DNA of 64,000 nucleotides, taken from assembly GCF_001042905.1 (NCBI RefSeq), contig NZ_JYLB01000006.1:124001-188000 (forward strand), given 5' to 3'. How positions within the stretch are numbered: the first letter of the stretch is position 1; every line of letters begins with the position of its first letter. Position numbers and translations under genes: made by a program. The DNA is from Pseudomonas lini. Lineage in GTDB: Bacteria; Pseudomonadota; Gammaproteobacteria; Pseudomonadales; Pseudomonadaceae. This document shows positions 8,498-17,439 of this stretch, piece after piece. The notes below the pieces were generated by a model. That model did not search any database. It worked only from the letters and a program-made list of their open reading frames with translations, and was not told where the DNA came from.

Positions 8498-10507
8498 CTA
8501 GCGCTTTAACATCGCGCGTATATCCGCCAGTGCGGTATTACCGCGGACGGCTTTGACTTCAACGGGAGTGTCGTCATTACCTTCCCAGGCCAAGTCGTCC
8601 GGCGGCAGTTCATCGAGGAAACGGCTGGGCGCGCAGTCGATGATCTCGCCGTATTGCTTACGCTTGGCGGCGAAGGTGAACGCCAACGTCTGACGCGCTC
8701 GGGTAATCCCGACGTAGGCCAGGCGACGTTCCTCTTCAATGGTGTCGGCTTCGATGCTGGAGCGGTGCGGGAGAATTTCTTCTTCCATGCCCATGATGAA
8801 CACGTAGGGAAACTCCAGACCCTTGGAGGCGTGCAAGGTCATCATCTGCACACCTTCGGCGCCGTCTTCCTCTTCCTGCTGACGCTCCAGCATGTCGCGC
8901 AGAACGAGTTTGCCGATGGCGTCCTCGACGGTCATCTCGCCTTCTTCGTCTTTCTCCAGGGTGTTTTTCAGCGCCTCGATCAGGAACCAGACGTTACCCA
9001 TGCGGTAATCGGCGGCCTTGTCGCTGGAGCTGTTGGTACGCAGCCAGTTCTCGTAGTCGATGTCCATGACCATGCTGCGCAGGGCGGAGATCGGGTCTTC
9101 GCCGGCACACTGCTCGCGGACCTTGTCCATGAAACGCTTGAAGCGCGACAGGCGATCGGTGAAGCGCGTGTCCAGATGCTCGCCCAGGCCGATTTCGTCG
9201 GTGGCGGCGTACATCGAGATTTTGCGCTCGGTGGCGTAGTTGCCCAGCTTCTCCAGCGTGGTCGAACCGATCTCCCTGCGTGGGACGTTGATCACCCGCA
9301 GGAAGGCGTTGTCGTCGTCCGGGTTCACGATCAATCGGAAGTAGGCCATCAGGTCTTTCACTTCCTGACGTCCGAAAAAGCTGTTGCCGCCGGACAGGCG
9401 ATACGGAATCTGGTGGTGCTGCAGCTTCAGCTCGATCAGCTTGGCCTGGTAGTTGCCGCGATACAGGATCGCAAAATCGCTGTATGGCCGGTCCGTGCGC
9501 AGGTGTAGGGTCAGCAGTTCCACGGCCACGCGCTCGGCTTCGGCGTCTTCGTTGCGGCAACGGATCACGCGGATTTCGTCGCCATGGCCCATCTCACTCC
9601 ACAGCTGCTTTTCGAACTCGTGCGGGTTGTTCGAGATCAACACGTTCGCGCAACGGAGGATGCGGCTGGTGGAGCGGTAGTTCTGCTCGAGCATGACCAC
9701 TTTCAGGGACGGGTAATCGTCCTTGAGCAGCATCAGGTTTTCCGGACGGGCGCCGCGCCAGGCGTAGATCGACTGGTCGTCGTCGCCCACCACGGTGAAT
9801 TGGTTACGCTTGCCGATCAGCAATTTCACCAGCAAATACTGGCTGGCGTTGGTGTCCTGGTATTCGTCCACCAGCAGGTAGCGAACCTTGTTCTGCCATT
9901 TTTCCAGGATATCGTCGTGTTCCTGGAACAGTTTTACCGGCAGCAGGATCAGGTCGTCGAAGTCCACCGCGTTGAACGCCTTGAGCGTGCGCTGGTAGTG
10001 GGTGTAGACGATGGCGGCGGTCTGTTCCTTGGGATTGCGTGCGTTTTCCAAGGCTTCGGGCGGCAGGATCAGGTCGTTTTTCCACGAGCCGATCATGTTC
10101 TTGATCTCGTCGACGCCGTCGTCGCCCGAGTATTCCTTCTGCATGATGTCGGTCATCAGGGCTTTGACGTCGGTCTCGTCGAAGATCGAGAAGCCCGGTT
10201 TGTAGCCCAGCCGCACGTGTTCCTTGCGGATGATGTTCAGGCCCAGGTTGTGGAAGGTGCAGACCGTCAGGCCGCGGCCTTCGCCGCCCTTGAGCAGCGT
10301 GCCAACGCGTTCCTTCATCTCGCGCGCGGCCTTGTTGGTAAAGGTCATGGCGACAATGTATTGGGCGCGGATGCCACAGCTCTGGATCAGGTGCGCAATT
10401 TTGCGAGTGATCACGCTGGTCTTGCCGGAGCCTGCGCCGGCGAGCACCAAAAGAGGGCCGCCGACGTAGCTCACGGCTTCTTGCTGCCGGGGATTGAGTC
10501 GGGACAT
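8498..10507 (-). CDS. rep: ATP-dependent DNA helicase Rep
   Basis: A 669-residue superfamily 1A 3'-5' helicase. Walker A is GAGSGKT at residues 24-30, the Q motif LNPRQQEAV is at 4-12, motif II reads LLVDEYQDTN, motif III GDDDQSIYAWRG, motif IV region LEQNYRS, motif V LHASKGLEFPYVF, and motif VI VGITRARQTLAF. The length and absence of the extended C-terminus fit Rep rather than UvrD. Rep helps replication forks past obstacles. It is divergent from the GGDEF-EAL gene across a 263-bp gap that must hold both promoters. Confidence 0.95.
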   Translation of the reverse strand: MSRLNPRQQEAVSYVGGPLLVLAGAGSGKTSVITRKIAHLIQSCGIRAQYIVAMTFTNKAAREMKERVGTLLKGGEGRGLTVCTFHNLGLNIIRKEHVRLGYKPGFSIFDETDVKALMTDIMQKEYSGDDGVDEIKNMIGSWKNDLILPPEALENARNPKEQTAAIVYTHYQRTLKAFNAVDFDDLILLPVKLFQEHDDILEKWQNKVRYLLVDEYQDTNASQYLLVKLLIGKRNQFTVVGDDDQSIYAWRGARPENLMLLKDDYPSLKVVMLEQNYRSTSRILRCANVLISNNPHEFEKQLWSEMGHGDEIRVIRCRNEDAEAERVAVELLTLHLRTDRPYSDFAILYRGNYQAKLIELKLQHHQIPYRLSGGNSFFGRQEVKDLMAYFRLIVNPDDDNAFLRVINVPRREIGSTTLEKLGNYATERKISMYAATDEIGLGEHLDTRFTDRLSRFKRFMDKVREQCAGEDPISALRSMVMDIDYENWLRTNSSSDKAADYRMGNVWFLIEALKNTLEKDEEGEMTVEDAIGKLVLRDMLERQQEEEDGAEGVQMMTLHASKGLEFPYVFIMGMEEEILPHRSSIEADTIEEERRLAYVGITRARQTLAFTFAAKRKQYGEIIDCAPSRFLDELPPDDLAWEGNDDTPVEVKAVRGNTALADIRAMLKR

Positions 10508-10703
10508 ACGAAATCAGGGAGTCATTAGCGAAATGGGCCGGCATTTTAACAGGCTCAGCGAATTGTGCTGCTCTCTCCGACTTGTGACCCAACACGCTAT
10601 CTCTATTTGCCGGTTTTGCTTCTTTCACGCAGGATGCGCAGTGAATTTGCGTCTAATGTTCGTATTCAATACGCCAAAGTCGTGTTTGATAACCGATGTC
10701 ATG

Positions 10704-10731
10704 TTGTCATTGGTTATCTGCGCGGCATAAT
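10704..10731 (+). promoter_or_regulatory. Candidate sigma-70 promoter of the GGDEF-EAL gene
   Basis: TTGTCA (10704-10709), 16-bp spacer, CATAAT (10726-10731), about 40 bp before the TTG start at 10771. Confidence 0.45.
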
Positions 10732-10770
10732 GCCCGCCGCCTACATCTTTGCAGAGTCTAGGGAGCTAGC

Positions 10771-12444
10771 TTGTCTACGCCTGTCGAACCCTTGCGTTTG
10801 CTGCTACTGGCCGAAGAGCCGGCGTGGGCAGCGTTGTTGCGCGAGTGTCTGGCTCCGATGGGGAGTTCGGCTGTGCTGCTCAGCGCGCCGAGCTGGGAGT
10901 CAGTCAGCAACCTGTTCGATGACAACCGCAGCGCGGTGTTGTTGACGATTCCTGCTCTCCAGCCAGCACCCGGCCGTTGCAACTTGCCGACCGTGTTGCT
11001 GCTTGAACACGAGCCGCTGGCGCCGCCCGACGGTGTGAGCGACTGGCTGGTGCGCGATCTGCTGGATCCCGGCATGTTGCGCCGCTGCCTGCGCCATGTG
11101 CGTGAGCGCGGCGTGCTGGAAAACACTTTGCAGCGCCTGGCCGAGCAGGACCCGTTGACCGGTATCGCCAACCGTCAGGGTTTCCAGACCTTGCTGGCGG
11201 CGCGCCTGGCTGAAAACGAAGGCCGCGGGTTGGCCCTCGGTCACCTTGATCTCGACAACTTCCGACACGCCAACGACGCCCTCGGCCACCAGGCCGGCGA
11301 TCGGTTGATCCTGCAAGTGGTCTCGCGGCTGAAAAGCCAACTGGAGGCCAGCGATCAACTGGCGCGGCTGGGCAGCGATGAATTCGCCCTGCTGATCGAT
11401 ACTCGCCGCGCCCCTCAGCGCGCCGAATGGATGGCCGAACGCATTACCGAAGCCCTGTCCGAACCCTATTGGGTCGATGGCGAAAGCCTGTTGATCGGTT
11501 CCAGCCTCGGCATCGCTCACGCACGAGCGCAGGCCGGCGCCGACCCATTGATGTGGCACGCGCACATCGCCATGCAGCAAGCCAAGAGCACTCAGGGCTG
11601 CACCTTTCACATCTTCAACGAACGGATCAATCGCAATGCCCGCAGCATCGCCGACCTCGAAAGCGAGCTGCGCCGGGCCTTGCGCCGCGATGAGCTGGAA
11701 TTGCATTACCAGCCGCGCCTGAACCTTGAGGACGGCCAGATCGTCGGCCTCGAAGCCTTGGTGCGCTGGCGTCATGGCGAACGCGGCTTGTTGCCCCCCA
11801 GCGAATTCGTGCCGCTGGCCGAGCAAAGCGGCTTGATCGTGCCGTTGGGTTATTGGGTGATTTCCCGGGCCCTGCGGGACATGCAAGCGTTGCGCGAACG
11901 AGGTCTGCCAGCGCTGCACATGGCAATCAACCTGTCGTTCCGGCAGTTTCAGGACAGCCAGTTGCTGTCGACCCTGAGCCGGCTGATTGCCGAGCGAGGC
12001 GTCGAGGCGCAATGGCTGGAATTCGAACTGACCGAAACCGCGGTGATGCGTCGCAGCGATCTGGTCAAGCAGACCATGGACGCCCTCGGGCGTTTGGGCG
12101 TGCGCTTCTCACTGGATGATTTCGGCACCGGGTTCTCTTCGTTCGTGCACCTTAACAGCCTGCCGATTGCCTTGTTGAAGGTCGACAAGAGCTTTGTCGG
12201 CGGCATGGAGGAGCGGGAAGAGAATCGCAAACTGGTCCACGCGATGATCAACCTGGCGCACAACCTCAACCTCGAAGTGGTTGCCGAAGGCGTGGAAACG
12301 CTGGAGCAACTGGATTTGTTGCGCGGGTTTGGTTGCGATCAAGTTCAGGGATATCTGATCAGCAAGCCGTTGCCGTTGACGGAGTTGGTTGAGTATTTGA
12401 CCTTCGGCAGCAGTCAGCAGCACGTACTGGAAGTCGTGAGCTAA
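10771..12444 (+). CDS. proE: GGDEF-EAL protein, probable c-di-GMP phosphodiesterase (ProE-like)
   Basis: A 557-residue cytoplasmic protein. Residues 1-115 look like a degenerate receiver-like region, 120-285 are a GGDEF domain and 300-545 an EAL domain. The GGDEF signature is altered to GSDEF (201-205). The EAL side keeps its key residues: EAL at 328-330, the ELTETAV glutamate near 422, DD in DDFGTG (449-454), K470 and EGVET (506-510). It should therefore degrade c-di-GMP, while cyclase activity is doubtful. The start is TTG with GGGAG five bases upstream. P. aeruginosa has a related phosphodiesterase, ProE, at the same place next to rep. Confidence 0.85.
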   Translation: MSTPVEPLRLLLLAEEPAWAALLRECLAPMGSSAVLLSAPSWESVSNLFDDNRSAVLLTIPALQPAPGRCNLPTVLLLEHEPLAPPDGVSDWLVRDLLDPGMLRRCLRHVRERGVLENTLQRLAEQDPLTGIANRQGFQTLLAARLAENEGRGLALGHLDLDNFRHANDALGHQAGDRLILQVVSRLKSQLEASDQLARLGSDEFALLIDTRRAPQRAEWMAERITEALSEPYWVDGESLLIGSSLGIAHARAQAGADPLMWHAHIAMQQAKSTQGCTFHIFNERINRNARSIADLESELRRALRRDELELHYQPRLNLEDGQIVGLEALVRWRHGERGLLPPSEFVPLAEQSGLIVPLGYWVISRALRDMQALRERGLPALHMAINLSFRQFQDSQLLSTLSRLIAERGVEAQWLEFELTETAVMRRSDLVKQTMDALGRLGVRFSLDDFGTGFSSFVHLNSLPIALLKVDKSFVGGMEEREENRKLVHAMINLAHNLNLEVVAEGVETLEQLDLLRGFGCDQVQGYLISKPLPLTELVEYLTFGSSQQHVLEVVS

Positions 12445-12450
12445 CCTCAG

Positions 12451-12550
12451 GCCCTGTAGGAGCGAGGCTTGCCCGCGAAGGCGTCGTGTCAGTCGACATT
12501 GTTGTTAACTGACACGACGCCTTCGCGGGCAAGCCTCGCTCCTACAGGGC
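12451..12550. repeat. 100-bp REP-type palindrome joining two convergent stop codons
   Basis: Starts six bases after the GGDEF-EAL stop codon and ends on the first base of the MATE stop codon. Arms of more than 40 bp begin with GCCCTGTAGGAGCGAGGCTT and are mirrored exactly at the other end. Confidence 0.9.
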
Positions 12551-13938
12551 TAGGCGATCTCGAAATTCTGCTCTGACGACGGCTCCCGCCTGATCATCCG
12601 CTTCATCTTCCACTCAAACGCCAGTGTCAGACTCACCGCCGCACACGCCAGCCCCAGCGCCAACCCCCACCAGACCCCCGTTGGCCCCCAGTTCAAATGG
12701 AAGGCCATCCACCAGGCGGCCGGTGCGCCGATCAGCCAGTAGCAACCCAAACCCACCAGGAATGTGGTCTTGGCATCCTTGAGCCCGCGGATGCAGCCCA
12801 TGGCGATGGTTTGTGTGCCATCGAACAGCTCGAACCACGCCGCCACTGCCAGCAGGCTCACGGCCAGGTTGATAACTTCGCGGAACGCCGGATCGTTGTG
12901 GTCCAGGAACAAGCCGATCAATTGATGCGGCAGCAGCCAAAAGACCATTGCGAAGCCGAGCATTGCCGCCGCCCCGAAGGCGATCCCGACCCGTCCGGCC
13001 AGCCGCGCATCAAGCAATTGGCCTGCCCCATAATGTTGGCCGATGCGCATGGTGATCGCGTAGGAAAGCCCCGCCGGCACCATGAACGCCACCGAGACGA
13101 TTTGCAGGGCGATCTGATGCGCCGCCAGTTGCGTACTGCCCATGGTGCCCATGCACAGCGCAGCGAAGGCAAACAGGCCGACTTCCACCGCATAAGTGCC
13201 GCCAATCGGCAGGCCCAGGCGCCACAATTCCTTCAAGTACTGACGGTTGGGCCGCGACAGACCCTGGCGCAACGGATACGCGTCGTAGGCCGGATGCCGA
13301 CGAATGTGCAGCGCGAGCGCCAGCGCCATGAGGTTGGCAACGATCGCCGTGACCAGGCCGATGCCCACCAGACCCATTTTCGGCAGACCGAACATGCCGG
13401 TGATCAATGCATAGTTGAGCAGGAAGTTGGCCACAGTACCGGCGAGGCTGATGACCATCACCGGCGTCGCCCGGCCGATGGCGCTGGTGAAGCCGCGCAG
13501 CGCCATGAAGCTCAGGTAGCCGGGCAGGGCGAACGGCAGAATCAACAGAAACTGGCCGGCAGCCTGGACGTTGGTTTCGGTCTGGCCGAACAGCAGCAAC
13601 ACCGGTTTGAGGTTCCACAGCAGCAAACCCGCCACCAGCGCCATCAACCATGCCAGCCACAACCCGGCCTGGGTCAGTCGCGCCGCGCCAATGATGTCGC
13701 CCGCGCCCTGACGGATCGCCACCAGGGTGCCGACGGCGGCGATCACGCCGATGCAGAAAATCGACACGAATGAATACGTCGCCGCGCCCAGGCCTCCGCC
13801 GGCCAATGCCTCGGGGCTCAGGCGCGCCATCATCAACGTGTCGGTGAGAACCATCAGCATGTGCGCCAACTGCGAGGCAATCAACGGCCCCGCCAGCCGC
13901 AGGATGGCCCAGAGTTCAATACGCGCTGGATGCTGCAT
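12550..13938 (-). CDS. MATE family multidrug efflux protein
   Basis: A 462-residue inner-membrane transporter with about twelve hydrophobic segments and the two MatE halves expected of NorM-type exporters. The N-terminal half begins with LAGPLIASQLAHMLMVLTDT, typical of the family, and both halves show the conserved P and G residues of TM1 and TM7. These pumps export cationic drugs using Na+ or H+ gradients; the substrate is unknown here. ATG at 13938 is used because a weak GAGCG lies eight bases upstream; ATG 13944 or GTG 13947 are alternatives. It is divergent from a LysR gene, which may or may not control it. Confidence 0.88.
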   Translation of the reverse strand: MQHPARIELWAILRLAGPLIASQLAHMLMVLTDTLMMARLSPEALAGGGLGAATYSFVSIFCIGVIAAVGTLVAIRQGAGDIIGAARLTQAGLWLAWLMALVAGLLLWNLKPVLLLFGQTETNVQAAGQFLLILPFALPGYLSFMALRGFTSAIGRATPVMVISLAGTVANFLLNYALITGMFGLPKMGLVGIGLVTAIVANLMALALALHIRRHPAYDAYPLRQGLSRPNRQYLKELWRLGLPIGGTYAVEVGLFAFAALCMGTMGSTQLAAHQIALQIVSVAFMVPAGLSYAITMRIGQHYGAGQLLDARLAGRVGIAFGAAAMLGFAMVFWLLPHQLIGLFLDHNDPAFREVINLAVSLLAVAAWFELFDGTQTIAMGCIRGLKDAKTTFLVGLGCYWLIGAPAAWWMAFHLNWGPTGVWWGLALGLACAAVSLTLAFEWKMKRMIRREPSSEQNFEIA

Positions 13939-14095
13939 GATCATCACGCTCGATTGTCAGAGAGAACAGGAAGCGTCGATTCTCGGCGCTCTGCGGGGTT
14001 TGCACAAAGGGATAAAAAGGATGGGTGGCATGATTAAAACTCATGCTGGGGAGTTTCTGATAAGTTGATGCAATCGCGCTATAGGAGCTTTCCCG

Positions 14096-15016
14096 ATGTC
14101 TCGTCGTCTTCCTCCCTTGTATGCCCTTCGAGCATTCGAAGCGGCGGCGCGGCATAGCTCGTTTACCCGCGCCGCCGAAGAACTGTCGATCACGCAAAGT
14201 GCGGTCAGTCGGCACATTCGTACGCTCGAAGAGCATTTCGCCTGTCGGCTATTTCATCGCAGCGGGCGCAACCTGCAACTGACCGAATCGGCGCGGCTGA
14301 TCCTGCCCGGCATTCGCGAAGGCTTCACCGCCCTCGAACGGGCCTGCAATACCTTGCGCGCCGAGGACGACATCTTGCGCATGAAAGCCCCATCGACCCT
14401 GACCATGCGTTGGTTGTTGGCCCGGCTCAGCCGTTTTCGCCACCTGCGACCGGGGAACGAAGTGCAATTGACCAGCGCCTGGATGGACATCGATCGGGTG
14501 GACTTCAACCACGAACCCTTCGACTGCGCCGTCATTCTCAGCAATGGGCATTTTCCACCGGACTGGGAGGCGACTTTCCTGTTCCCCGAAGAGCTGATTC
14601 CGGTGGGCGCGCCGAATCTTCTGAAGGATCAACCGTGGGACGTTGCGCGCCTGGCCAGTACTGAGTTGCTGCACCCGACGCCGGACCGCCGTGACTGGCG
14701 CAACTGGCTGGAGCGCATGGGCCTGACCGATCAAGTCTCGCTCAAGGGCGGTCAGGTGTTCGACACGCTGGAGCTGGGCATGATTGCTGCCGCCCGAGGT
14801 TACGGCGTGTCCATGGGCGACTTGCTGATGGTGGCGGAGGATGTTGCGCAGGGACGTCTGAGTTTGCCGTGGCCGACGGCCGTCGCCAGTGGTGAGAATT
14901 ATTACCTGGTCTGGCCGAAAACCCGCCCTGGAGGTGAACGTTTGCGCCGCCTCAGCGATTTCCTGCAAGGCGAGGTCCGGGCCATGGAATTACCGGATGT
15001 CGAACGCCTGGGCTGA
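14096..15016 (+). CDS. LysR family transcriptional regulator (GcvA-like)
   Basis: A 306-residue LTTR. The winged helix-turn-helix covers residues 6-64 (LYALRAFEAAARHSSFTRAA, then ITQSAVSRHIRTLEE), followed by a substrate-binding domain from about residue 90. The N-terminus and the PFDCAVILSNG region resemble the GcvA/AmpR subgroup. An AGGAG lies about eight bases before the ATG. It is divergent from the MATE gene; control of that gene is a reasonable guess but cannot be shown. The next gene, a chemoreceptor, starts 185 bp downstream on the same strand. Confidence 0.85.
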   Translation: MSRRLPPLYALRAFEAAARHSSFTRAAEELSITQSAVSRHIRTLEEHFACRLFHRSGRNLQLTESARLILPGIREGFTALERACNTLRAEDDILRMKAPSTLTMRWLLARLSRFRHLRPGNEVQLTSAWMDIDRVDFNHEPFDCAVILSNGHFPPDWEATFLFPEELIPVGAPNLLKDQPWDVARLASTELLHPTPDRRDWRNWLERMGLTDQVSLKGGQVFDTLELGMIAAARGYGVSMGDLLMVAEDVAQGRLSLPWPTAVASGENYYLVWPKTRPGGERLRRLSDFLQGEVRAMELPDVERLG

Positions 15017-15201
15017 ATCGATGGAGCCGCCGCAATGGCGGCCTTGAGCCATATCCCCGTTAATTACTCAAGTATTCAGCTTTGCCGCCGAAAATCTGCT
15101 GATGGGACCTTCGTGCAGGTTCCATGTTTTCCCCACAATCAGAAATTTTGCCGAGTGTGCGATGGGATCAGAATGATCCGGCCACTGGGTCAGGAGCTGT
15201 C

Positions 15202-17178
15202 ATGTCTCAACCTCGTGCTCGGATTGCCTCACAGCTGGGTCTTGCGCTTGCCGTGATTCTGGCGATTGTCATCAGTGGCAGTACAGTATTCGCCCTGCGC
15301 TCGCTGGACACCGCCAACCTCGCCACCCGCGAAGAGCATCTGGCCAGTGAGGCCCGCTTGCTTGCCGATCAGCTGAGCACCTTTCACGGCACCTTGCGTG
15401 AAAGCACCCAGCGCCTGGCCGGCCTGTTCGAGAAGCGCTTCAGCGCCGGTTTGAGCGTGCATCCGGATGAGCCGGTGACCGTGGCGGGTGTGCAGACTCC
15501 GGGCCTGCACTTGGGCAGTGAAGTGTTGAACAACAACTTCGCAGAAGTCGACGAGTTCAAGCAGATGACCGCAGGCGTCGCGACCGTGTTCGTGCGCAGC
15601 GGTGAGGAGTTCATTCGGGTCAGCACGAATGTCAGCAAACAAGATGGCAGCCGTGCCATCGGCACTCTGCTCGACCACGCGAACCCGGCTTACGCCCGTT
15701 TGATGGCGGGGCAGAGCTACGTGGGTCGAGCGTTGCTTTTCGAACGCTTCTACATGTCGCAGTACACTCCTGTACGCGACAGCAGCGGTAAGATCATTGC
15801 CGTGCTGTACGTAGGATTCGATTACACCGACGCGCAGAACGCGCAGTTCGCCAACCTCAAACGCTTCCGCATCGGCCAGACCGGTTCCCTGGCGTTGCTG
15901 GATGAACAAGGCAAATGGCTGGTGCCGATTGCCGGTGTACAAGCGCTGGATCAGGCGGTCTCGAGCATCGTCGGTCTGGCCAAGACACCGGGCAAAGGCG
16001 ACTTCTGGAACGACAAGTCGCAAGACTTTTACAGTGTTGCCGTGCCGTTCGAAGGCGGGCCGTGGTCGGTGGTGGCGAGCATGCCGAAAACCGAAATCCG
16101 CGCCGTGACCTGGAGCGTCGGCATTCAATTGGCGATCGGCAGTCTGCTGGCGATGCTGCTGGCGGTCGGTGCGGCGGTCTGGTTGCTGCGCAGCAAACTG
16201 GCTCCACTGGGTGATCTGGTGCGTCAGGCCGAAGCCTTGGGTGCCGGTGATTTGAGCGTTCGCCTGAACGTGTCGAGCAATGACGAAATCGGTCAACTTG
16301 CCCGCGCCTTCAACCAGATGAGCCAGGCCTTGTCGACCATGGTCGAGCACATCCGCCGAGCGTCGGGAGAAGTCAACAGCCGTGCCCAGGCCTTATCCGG
16401 TTTGTCCGGTGGTGCCTATGAAGGGATGGAGCAGCAGTCTGGCGAGATCACCAGCATGGCTGGCGCCGTAGAAGAATTCAGCGCCACCTCGCTGAACATC
16501 GCCGACAACATGGGCAACACCCAGCGTCTGGCGCAGGAAAACGCACAGCAAACCCAGATCGGTCGTACGTCGATGGACGAAGCGTCCTCATCCCTGGAGC
16601 AAATCGCCGGTGCACTGAACAGCACCGCGACGGTGATCAATACCTTGGGGCAGCGCTCCCAGGAAATCGGCGGCATTGTCGGGGTGATTACCGCGATCGC
16701 CGAGCAAACCAACTTGCTGGCGCTCAACGCCGCCATCGAAGCTGCCCGCGCCGGAGAGCAAGGTCGTGGGTTTGCGGTGGTGGCCGATGAAGTGCGCAAC
16801 CTTGCCTCACGTACCCGCCAGGCCACTGACGAAATTTCCGGGATGATCCAAAGCATCCAGCAGGAAACCGGCAACGCCATCAGCACCATGGAGCAGGGCA
16901 ACGTGCTGATGCAGGAAGGCCTGTCGCGCAACGCCAACGTCGCCTCGGCGCTGGCACGGATCGATGAACAAAGCCGCTCGGCCGGTCAGCAATTCGCCGC
17001 GATCACCACTGCGACCCAGGAGCAAAGCAGCACCGCGACCTTGCTCAGCAGCAATCTGCAAAGTATCGCTTTGGCGAACAGTGAGCAGCGCGAAGTGGTG
17101 TCGAACCTGGCTGTGACTGCCAAAGAGCTGGAGAAGCTGGCGGCGGACTTGCGGCATGAGGTTGACCGGTTTCGTTGA
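15202..17178 (+). CDS. Methyl-accepting chemotaxis protein with Cache sensor domain
   Basis: A 658-residue inner-membrane chemoreceptor. TM1 lies near residues 11-31, a periplasmic Cache-type sensor about 35-300 (with KIIAVLYVGFDYTDAQ and RIGQTGSLALLDEQGKWLVP, as in Cache3-Cache2 fusions), TM2 near 306-330, a HAMP linker to about 380 and the MCP signalling domain. The hairpin tip is EQTNLLALNAAIEAARAGEQ near residue 505. The ligand cannot be read from sequence; related dCache receptors in Pseudomonas sense organic acids or amino acids. The start at 15202 has AGGAG five to six bases upstream; an upstream in-frame ATG (15124) lacks a ribosome site. Confidence 0.88.
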   Translation: MSQPRARIASQLGLALAVILAIVISGSTVFALRSLDTANLATREEHLASEARLLADQLSTFHGTLRESTQRLAGLFEKRFSAGLSVHPDEPVTVAGVQTPGLHLGSEVLNNNFAEVDEFKQMTAGVATVFVRSGEEFIRVSTNVSKQDGSRAIGTLLDHANPAYARLMAGQSYVGRALLFERFYMSQYTPVRDSSGKIIAVLYVGFDYTDAQNAQFANLKRFRIGQTGSLALLDEQGKWLVPIAGVQALDQAVSSIVGLAKTPGKGDFWNDKSQDFYSVAVPFEGGPWSVVASMPKTEIRAVTWSVGIQLAIGSLLAMLLAVGAAVWLLRSKLAPLGDLVRQAEALGAGDLSVRLNVSSNDEIGQLARAFNQMSQALSTMVEHIRRASGEVNSRAQALSGLSGGAYEGMEQQSGEITSMAGAVEEFSATSLNIADNMGNTQRLAQENAQQTQIGRTSMDEASSSLEQIAGALNSTATVINTLGQRSQEIGGIVGVITAIAEQTNLLALNAAIEAARAGEQGRGFAVVADEVRNLASRTRQATDEISGMIQSIQQETGNAISTMEQGNVLMQEGLSRNANVASALARIDEQSRSAGQQFAAITTATQEQSSTATLLSSNLQSIALANSEQREVVSNLAVTAKELEKLAADLRHEVDRFR

Positions 17179-17195
17179 GTCGCCTCTGAAATCGC

Positions 17196-17284
17196 CTTCG
17201 CGAGCAAGCCCGCTCCCACAGTAGATCTGCGGTGAACACAGTATTTGTGAACGCTGGAGATCAGGAGCGGGCTTGCCCGCGAAG
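17196..17284. repeat. REP inverted pair
   Basis: CTTCGCGAGCAAGCCCGCTC at the left and a mirrored GAGCGGGCTTGCCCGCGAAG at the right, with about 40 bp between, after the chemoreceptor gene. Confidence 0.85.
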
Positions 17285-17439
17285 GGATCGACTCGATTCC
17301 CAATTTGTCTCAACGCTGTGGATCAATTCCTCACTAATAGTCTTCCTTGGCATTTAGCACCAGTGTCTCGATTTTTATGCTTGCTGAAACGTTTCTTCAA
17401 GTCTATAAAATTGGCACAACTCCAAGAAAGGCTGCTGCC

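Noticed and set aside
15124..15201. Upstream start for the chemoreceptor gene
   Set aside because: The extra 26 residues are polar and would displace the first membrane helix from the N-terminus; the ATG at 15202 has a good ribosome site.
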